This document shows, piece after piece, positions 56,194 to 64,000 of a DNA stretch of 64,000 nucleotides. Position numbers and translations under genes: made by a program. Source of the stretch: Clostridiales bacterium (GTDB lineage Bacteria; Bacillota; Clostridia; Saccharofermentanales; Saccharofermentanaceae); the NCBI GenBank assembly GCA_017964005.1, contig JAGCSR010000014.1, positions 61,262 to 125,261 on the forward strand, in the 5' to 3' direction. The notes below the pieces were generated by a model. The model saw only the letters and a list, made by a program, of their open reading frames with translations, was not told the DNA's origin and did no database searches. Every line of letters starts with the position of its first letter. Position 1 is the stretch's first letter.

Positions 56194-56300
56194 GATGCTA
56201 AGTCTCCTTTCGCGAAAACAAGAGGGTTATATTTTCGGAAATATATATATTATAATATCACAAGACCAAGACCGGTGACGAACATCAGGGGGAGTGGTAA

Positions 56301-57806
56301 ATGTCATCTTCGAAGAAGAAAACGCGTAAGAAACACGACATCAGGAAGATCATCCTTCGGATGGTCCTCATTATCTTCCTGCTTACGGTTGTAATCCCGT
56401 TCATCGGCGGTATCGGTTTCTACCGGTTCATGTTCGGCAAGAGATATGACCCCGACGACGAGGTCTTATATTCCGCCGAAGACTTCGAAGGGCTGTCCTG
56501 CGTAAGGAAAGATCTTACCGGCAACAGAGGACAGAACCTGGCAGGATATCTGTATTACGGTTCCGAGTATGACAGCGAAGATATCAGATCGATCCCTCAG
56601 CATTATAAGGGAATAGTTATATTCGCCCACGGACTCGGCGCAAGTCAGGCGGCATATGTTCAGATATATGACTATCTCGTTGACCGTGACCTTCTCGTAT
56701 TTGCCTACGATGCCACAGGAACGGCGACCAGCGAAGGATCTTCCATCAGGGGATTCCCTCAGGGAACCGAGGATATGAACAGCGCCATAGACTTTGTCTA
56801 TGACAATATAACCGGAAGGGATTATCCGGTCGCGACCGCAGGACACTCCGCGGGAGCTTTCGCGGCATGCTCCGTCCTGGGGCTTCATCCCGAGGTCCGG
56901 GCAGTTCTGTGCATTGCCGGGTTCAACAGTTCCCCGGATTACATCGCGGCACTCGCAAGACCATACGCGGGTCCTGCCATCGAACCTCAAAAACCCCTGA
57001 TCTCATTTTACGAATACTTCCTGTTCGGCAACACCATCTACTATACAGCCCAAAAAGGATTCGAGAGTTCAGATGCTAAGATCATGGCTGTTTATTCCGA
57101 TACAGACAAAACTGTTCCGGCATCGGGCGGCATCGATATCTGGAAGAGATCTTCCCTTCCGGAAGATAAGATCTTATATTATCCGGTAACGGGAAGAGCC
57201 CACGGCGATGTATGGCGCAGCGACTCAAAAGAAGGTGCCGATACGGCAATGCTCGATAAGTTCTGCGGCGTCTTCGATTCCGCGATATCTCAAAAAGCTT
57301 CCGTACCTTCCCCTGCCAAAACATGGGATCCGGTCTTATATGTCATTATCATATTGGGAGCTGCCGCGGTATTTGCCGTTATCCTGCTCATCGTAAGGCA
57401 CAGAGCCAAGATATTCCGACTGTCTTACATCGAAGGCGTCGATAAGATGGACGGAAGAGACTTCGAACTGTGGTGCGCTGATTTCCTTAAACACAACGGA
57501 TTCTCCCGGGTCGAAGTCACATCCGAGTCCCGGGATAACGGCGTTGATATCCTGTGCCGTAAAGACGGACAGACCTATGCCGTGCAGTGTAAGAGAATGG
57601 AATCGTCCGTTCCCAACAAAGCCGTTCAGGAAGTATATACCGGCATGGAGATGTACGGATGCGACCGCGCAGCTGTCATTACCAATAATCATTTCTCGCC
57701 GGCAGCATGTGATACCGCAGAGAAGACCGGTGTTGAATTATGGGATCGGGATTGGATCTTAAGCAGGATCTCAAAGGATCGGAAGGCCGGTGAAGACGAT
57801 GAATAA
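56301..57806 (+). CDS. Exported alpha/beta hydrolase fused to a cytoplasmic Mrr-type nuclease domain
   Basis: 501 aa. A basic N-terminus and membrane helix (about 18-40) put residues 45-335 outside: an alpha/beta hydrolase with nucleophile elbow GHSAG (Ser183), candidate Asp 267 or 269 and His301 (RAHGD). A second helix (345-366) is followed by RHRAK and a C-terminal domain (380-490) with the restriction-endonuclease-like Mrr_cat motifs: GRDFELW, RDNGVDI (Asp416) and the QCKR block (Gln429, Lys431), then VITNNHFSPAA. The reading frame is uninterrupted, so it is a real fusion, not a sequencing join. ATG behind GGGGAGTGG. Overlaps the next gene by eight bases. Confidence 0.85.
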   Translation: MSSSKKKTRKKHDIRKIILRMVLIIFLLTVVIPFIGGIGFYRFMFGKRYDPDDEVLYSAEDFEGLSCVRKDLTGNRGQNLAGYLYYGSEYDSEDIRSIPQHYKGIVIFAHGLGASQAAYVQIYDYLVDRDLLVFAYDATGTATSEGSSIRGFPQGTEDMNSAIDFVYDNITGRDYPVATAGHSAGAFAACSVLGLHPEVRAVLCIAGFNSSPDYIAALARPYAGPAIEPQKPLISFYEYFLFGNTIYYTAQKGFESSDAKIMAVYSDTDKTVPASGGIDIWKRSSLPEDKILYYPVTGRAHGDVWRSDSKEGADTAMLDKFCGVFDSAISQKASVPSPAKTWDPVLYVIIILGAAAVFAVILLIVRHRAKIFRLSYIEGVDKMDGRDFELWCADFLKHNGFSRVEVTSESRDNGVDILCRKDGQTYAVQCKRMESSVPNKAVQEVYTGMEMYGCDRAAVITNNHFSPAACDTAEKTGVELWDRDWILSRISKDRKAGEDDE

Positions 57807-59577
57807 AAACAATATTGCTGCGGACCGGGCCCGTACATTTTACATATGCATAGTCTCTGTTCTGAGCTTTGCGGCGGCATTCTATATTCTGGTACTGAAT
57901 ATCTTTACCACCTCGAGAGTCCTTTGTGATGAGCTTGAATTCAACTTCTACTGCGGCGACATATTCTTCATCAATATCCTGCTGATAGCAGCAGGTCTTT
58001 GCCTTTGTGTCCTTATCCGTAAGTCCGGGGTATATCCTAAGATAAGAGATTTCTTCAACAGAGGAAGGAATCTTCTCATATCCAAGCTCATCCTCCTGTC
58101 TTTGATCGCGGCAGCAGGTATTGTCATCATATCCATTTCCGACTACATACAGGTATTCGATTCCAGATCCATCCTCGATGCCGTGGAAGGACTTCATACC
58201 GGAGACTATTCGGCATTCCTCCATCTCGGATATCTTGATATCTATCCTCATCTGAACGGCCTTGTGATCTTCTACTATCTGCTGAGCTTTATCACGGGCG
58301 ATAAACTGGAGACCGTGATAATGCTCATTAATCTTGCTTTCCTGGTGCTCCTCTACGGCGAACTGTCATCCATCGGCAAAAGGCTGGGACTCGGGGCAGT
58401 CGGGCAGCTTCTGATACTTTTGGCAGGACTTATCTATCTTCCTCTCTTCTTTTATGTCCTGATAGTTTACGGCAATATAGAAGGTCTTGCCTTAAGCGCG
58501 CTGACAGCCCGCCTCCTGATAGATCTTGCCAAAGCTTCCGGCACACGCAGATGTATCTTTACCGGTATTGCGGCTGTAGTATGCGCAGGGCTTGCGTGCA
58601 TCTTCAAGCAGAACAGCTTCGTAATGATAATGGCTCTCATCATATGGCTGTTCTTCAGATGCGTCTCCTCCAAGAAGTTCCTGAGGCTGATCCCCATTGC
58701 AGGTCTTATCCTGGTCATGGCTGCATCCTCTTCTGTTCCCGGAGCTATACTGTCCCGCGTAACCGGATATAAGACACAGGGCACAAATTATATGTCCTAT
58801 CTTGCCATGGGAGCATCGGAAGACACCCAGAACTTTGCCGGCGGCTATAACGGCTTCAACGCCTTCTCCTTCGCGGAACTGGACGGTGATAAGAAGGCCC
58901 AGGGAGAGGTTGCGGCCGCAATGTATAAAGAGCGGGTCAATGTATTTCTTTCCGATCCGGCCTACATGCTGAACTTCATGACACGCAAACAGGTCCATCA
59001 ATGGTCGGACCCGACATACCGGGCCAACAGGAGCATTCAGGTCATGGAAGAAGGGCCTTCGAATTCCTCTCTCATGCATAACCTTACCGGACGAATGTCA
59101 ACCTATATCCAAAGTTATATATATGAACCCTTCCAGCTGTTGGTATGGGCCGGTGTCGCTCTTTTTATCTGGATCAACTGCAAAAGACGGGATGACTGGT
59201 TTTTCGACGGCCTCATATTCCCTCTTATGTTCCTGGGAGGATTCATTTTCCATACATTCTGGGAAGCCAAGTCCCCTTATGCCTACCCTTACTTTATGGT
59301 CCTCATTCCGGTGGCAGTACTGGGATTACGGGACTTTGCCGTCAAAGCAAAAGATCTTCGTTCCGATATAAAGAAGACAGACCTTAAGTCCTTAAACTTC
59401 AGCTGGTCAATGAGATTTACGATGGCAGCCGTTACCGTGATCCTTCTTATGGCAGCCGTTGCCGGCCTTTCTTCGATGAGAGTCCAGCTGTCGGAAGACG
59501 AAGCCCAATATAGAAAATACGCCCAGACGGGCGTATTTGTTCAGTCAGATAACAAAGATTCTTCAGGTATCAGTTAA
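57799..59577 (+). CDS. Polytopic membrane protein, GT-C/PMT-like
   Basis: 592 aa with about 10 to 12 helices and a large soluble segment near 340-430. Arrangement resembles PMT_2/GT39-type GT-C transferases (helix-loop with DELEFNFYC near the N-terminus and HLGYLDIYPHLNGL around residue 145), which use lipid-linked sugars outside the membrane. No certain catalytic residues. Start ATG at 57799 overlaps the hydrolase-nuclease gene by eight bases (GTG at 57790 also possible). Overlaps the convergent NlpC gene by eight bases. Confidence 0.65.
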   Translation: MNKNNIAADRARTFYICIVSVLSFAAAFYILVLNIFTTSRVLCDELEFNFYCGDIFFINILLIAAGLCLCVLIRKSGVYPKIRDFFNRGRNLLISKLILLSLIAAAGIVIISISDYIQVFDSRSILDAVEGLHTGDYSAFLHLGYLDIYPHLNGLVIFYYLLSFITGDKLETVIMLINLAFLVLLYGELSSIGKRLGLGAVGQLLILLAGLIYLPLFFYVLIVYGNIEGLALSALTARLLIDLAKASGTRRCIFTGIAAVVCAGLACIFKQNSFVMIMALIIWLFFRCVSSKKFLRLIPIAGLILVMAASSSVPGAILSRVTGYKTQGTNYMSYLAMGASEDTQNFAGGYNGFNAFSFAELDGDKKAQGEVAAAMYKERVNVFLSDPAYMLNFMTRKQVHQWSDPTYRANRSIQVMEEGPSNSSLMHNLTGRMSTYIQSYIYEPFQLLVWAGVALFIWINCKRRDDWFFDGLIFPLMFLGGFIFHTFWEAKSPYAYPYFMVLIPVAVLGLRDFAVKAKDLRSDIKKTDLKSLNFSWSMRFTMAAVTVILLMAAVAGLSSMRVQLSEDEAQYRKYAQTGVFVQSDNKDSSGIS

Positions 59578-60820
59578 GGATCCTCTTAATGGCCCTTATG
59601 GACATCATGTTCATATTGCCGTAGCAGACCCTGCCTCGGGATCTCGAGGCATGTATTACCTTGCCTCCGCCGGCATAGATCGCGACGTGTCCGCAATATC
59701 CGCCGTATTCATAGCAGATAATGTCTCCTAACCTGACATTGTTCCTGTCAACCCGGACTCCGTAGCCGTTACACTGGGCATTGGCACTGTGCGGCAGGCT
59801 TATACCGAGCTGTTTATAACAATACAAAGTAAGACCCGAACAGTCGATACCTCTGCTGGAAGCTCCGCCGAATACATATCTGACGCCGAGCATGGATGCT
59901 GCGATATTGACGATACTCTCGCCGTTTCTTCCGGTGATCGTAAATGTCCTGCCGTTCCTTATGTTGGATGATCCGCTGCCGCCGGACCTTCTTCCGCCGC
60001 CATTGCTTGTTGATCTTACGATAGGCGTAGGAGTAGGAGTAGGTGTCGGGGGAGGGTTATGCGTTGTATAAGAGATATAGACATATCCCGTTACGCCGCC
60101 CTTGGTCGTAACCTTATACCATTTATCGGATACACCGATAACGGAAAGTCTCTCCTCATCGTTTACGACGGTAAGCATATCCGCGCCCGTGGAAGGCTCT
60201 TTCCTGACGATAAGGCTACTCGTATCTACCCATACCGTATCATCTACTTCTGTCCATACCATCTCATCCGTAATGGAATTGGTAAGAACAAATCCTTCCT
60301 TGCCGTCATCTGTCCGAACCTTGGACCATGTATCGCCGATACCGATCCTCTTGACACCCTGACCGTATCTTAATGTGGTCAGTGTTGTAGAGTCCATTAT
60401 GGGAGTCTCTTTGAGGATGGAGTTCCTGGCTTTGATGTAATACTGGGTATCATCCGGCGCGAAGAACTGGGGATCGAGAAGCTCGACCGGAAGGTCCGCT
60501 TCATCGTAAACCTGAAATACCGTATATTTCTGGATGTCAGAATAATCAGCTGACATCTCTTCTGCTTCATGATCTCCCTCAACCACAACGTTCTCGGCAG
60601 AGATCATGTCTTCTTCTTTGCTGACGAGGGCCCAGTCTTCTATGACATCTCCCTCCTCCAATTCGTCCATACCAAATATGGAGGCATATGCCTGCTTTAC
60701 GGCCAGGGCCGGACTCAGACCGGATCTGATACCGACAGGAAGACATACCAACGGTACGGCAGCGGCCGAACCGACGATTATCGCAAGAATATGTTGTTTC
60801 TTATTTTTCTTAAAGACCAT
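59570..60820 (-). CDS. SH3-domain NlpC/P60 cell-wall hydrolase
   Basis: 416 aa. Signal/anchor helix (about 10-30), two bacterial SH3 domains (about 125-195 and 205-265), a Pro/Thr linker (PPPTPTPTPTP) and a C-terminal NlpC/P60 domain with catalytic Cys in GIDCSGLTLYCY, His in CGHVAIYAGGG and a further polar residue near IHAS. Cleaves D-gamma-glutamyl-diamino-acid bonds of stem peptides. Start ATG at 60820 has AAAGGAAG; the longer open frame is disregarded. Confidence 0.92.
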   Translation of the reverse strand: MVFKKNKKQHILAIIVGSAAAVPLVCLPVGIRSGLSPALAVKQAYASIFGMDELEEGDVIEDWALVSKEEDMISAENVVVEGDHEAEEMSADYSDIQKYTVFQVYDEADLPVELLDPQFFAPDDTQYYIKARNSILKETPIMDSTTLTTLRYGQGVKRIGIGDTWSKVRTDDGKEGFVLTNSITDEMVWTEVDDTVWVDTSSLIVRKEPSTGADMLTVVNDEERLSVIGVSDKWYKVTTKGGVTGYVYISYTTHNPPPTPTPTPTPIVRSTSNGGGRRSGGSGSSNIRNGRTFTITGRNGESIVNIAASMLGVRYVFGGASSRGIDCSGLTLYCYKQLGISLPHSANAQCNGYGVRVDRNNVRLGDIICYEYGGYCGHVAIYAGGGKVIHASRSRGRVCYGNMNMMSIRAIKRILN

Positions 60821-60848
60821 AAGCTTCCTTTCTGGTTCAAACACGCTC

Positions 60849-60880
60849 ATTATACCATCCGTCAAACGGTAAATCCCGTT
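60849..60880 (-). promoter_or_regulatory. Possible extended -10 promoter of the NlpC gene
   Basis: Minus strand TGG-TATAAT: an extended -10 with TATAAT at 60849-60854, about 30 bases before the ATG. The -35 region is poor. Located just after the rpoC terminator. Confidence 0.45.
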
Positions 60881-60892
60881 TAAATGAGGCAA

Positions 60893-60924
60893 AATAGCGT
60901 CGGAGACAATCCTCCGACGCTATT
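60893..60924 (-). terminator. Terminator of rpoC
   Basis: AATAGCGTCGGAG pairs with CTCCGACGCTATT (13 bases, six-base loop). On the minus strand TTTTGCCTCATTT follows. About 50 bases after the rpoC stop. Confidence 0.82.
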
Positions 60925-60975
60925 ATAAACCCTGTTCCTATCAATATGCTTTACAATTGTAAGACAATATAAGGC

Positions 60976-64000
<3,025 letters not shown>

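Noticed and set aside
56301..57806. Hydrolase-nuclease fusion as a frameshift or assembly artefact
   Set aside because: The frame is continuous and a sensible membrane helix with positive-inside flank lies exactly between the two domains.

Overview
The window looks like a chromosomal segment of a Gram-positive, obligately fermentative member of the Clostridia. Reasons, as inference: HPr kinase/phosphorylase next to MurB and WhiA, strong AGGAGG ribosome sites, many lipoproteins with Thr- or Pro/Thr-rich linkers, SLH domains, a PUA-less glutamate 5-kinase, and a cellobiose/cellodextrin phosphorylase pair very close to the characterised Clostridium thermocellum enzymes (811 and 984 aa). The pair suggests a gut or rumen type cellodextrin user. 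I could not name the genus. Genes are dense, with many 4 to 16 bp overlaps. I saw no rRNA, tRNA, CRISPR array, insertion sequence or prophage.

Layout. 1-6600: tail of a PutP-type Na+/solute symporter; a minus-strand larB-larE-larC cluster (nickel-pincer cofactor synthesis) followed by two small membrane proteins and a lipoprotein, with no larA in view; an MFS exporter. 6600-16600: a fucose-isomerase-like protein, a GtrB-type glycosyltransferase, an acyltransferase, an HTH-AbrB regulator, an HTH regulator fused to a complete desulfoferrodoxin-like module, and an rlmD-like / sugar kinase / lipoprotein / GNAT / DinB operon. 16600-27000: a class A penicillin-binding protein, then a probable long minus-strand operon running from a PQQ-like propeller protein through two unknowns, a uridine-kinase-like protein, metA, nnrD and alr to proB. 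26958-35200: cbp-cdp-hprK-murB-whiA, which places catabolite-control and cell-wall genes directly behind cellodextrin phosphorolysis. 35300-41000: an orphan solute-binding lipoprotein, another lipoprotein, an orphan CbiG-like protein, a membrane protein and a tRNA-dihydrouridine synthase. 41000-46000: two tandem G3E (CobW/COG0523) GTPases, one with a His/Cys metal-binding repeat, then trkA-trkH. 46000-61000: mostly cell-surface functions: alpha/beta hydrolase, a LacI-type sensor fused to GGDEF, two GT-C-like membrane proteins, a lipoprotein serpin, an S66 peptidase, an SLH-anchored beta-helix protein, an alpha/beta-hydrolase fused through a membrane helix to an Mrr-type nuclease domain, and an SH3-NlpC/P60 wall hydrolase. 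60976-64000: the 3' part of rpoC.

Best candidates for something new: the exported hydrolase / cytoplasmic Mrr nuclease fusion at 56301-57806; the HTH-superoxide-reductase-like regulator at 10957-11541; the HTH-less LacI-GGDEF protein at 47003-48916; and the twin G3E GTPases at 41010-43132.
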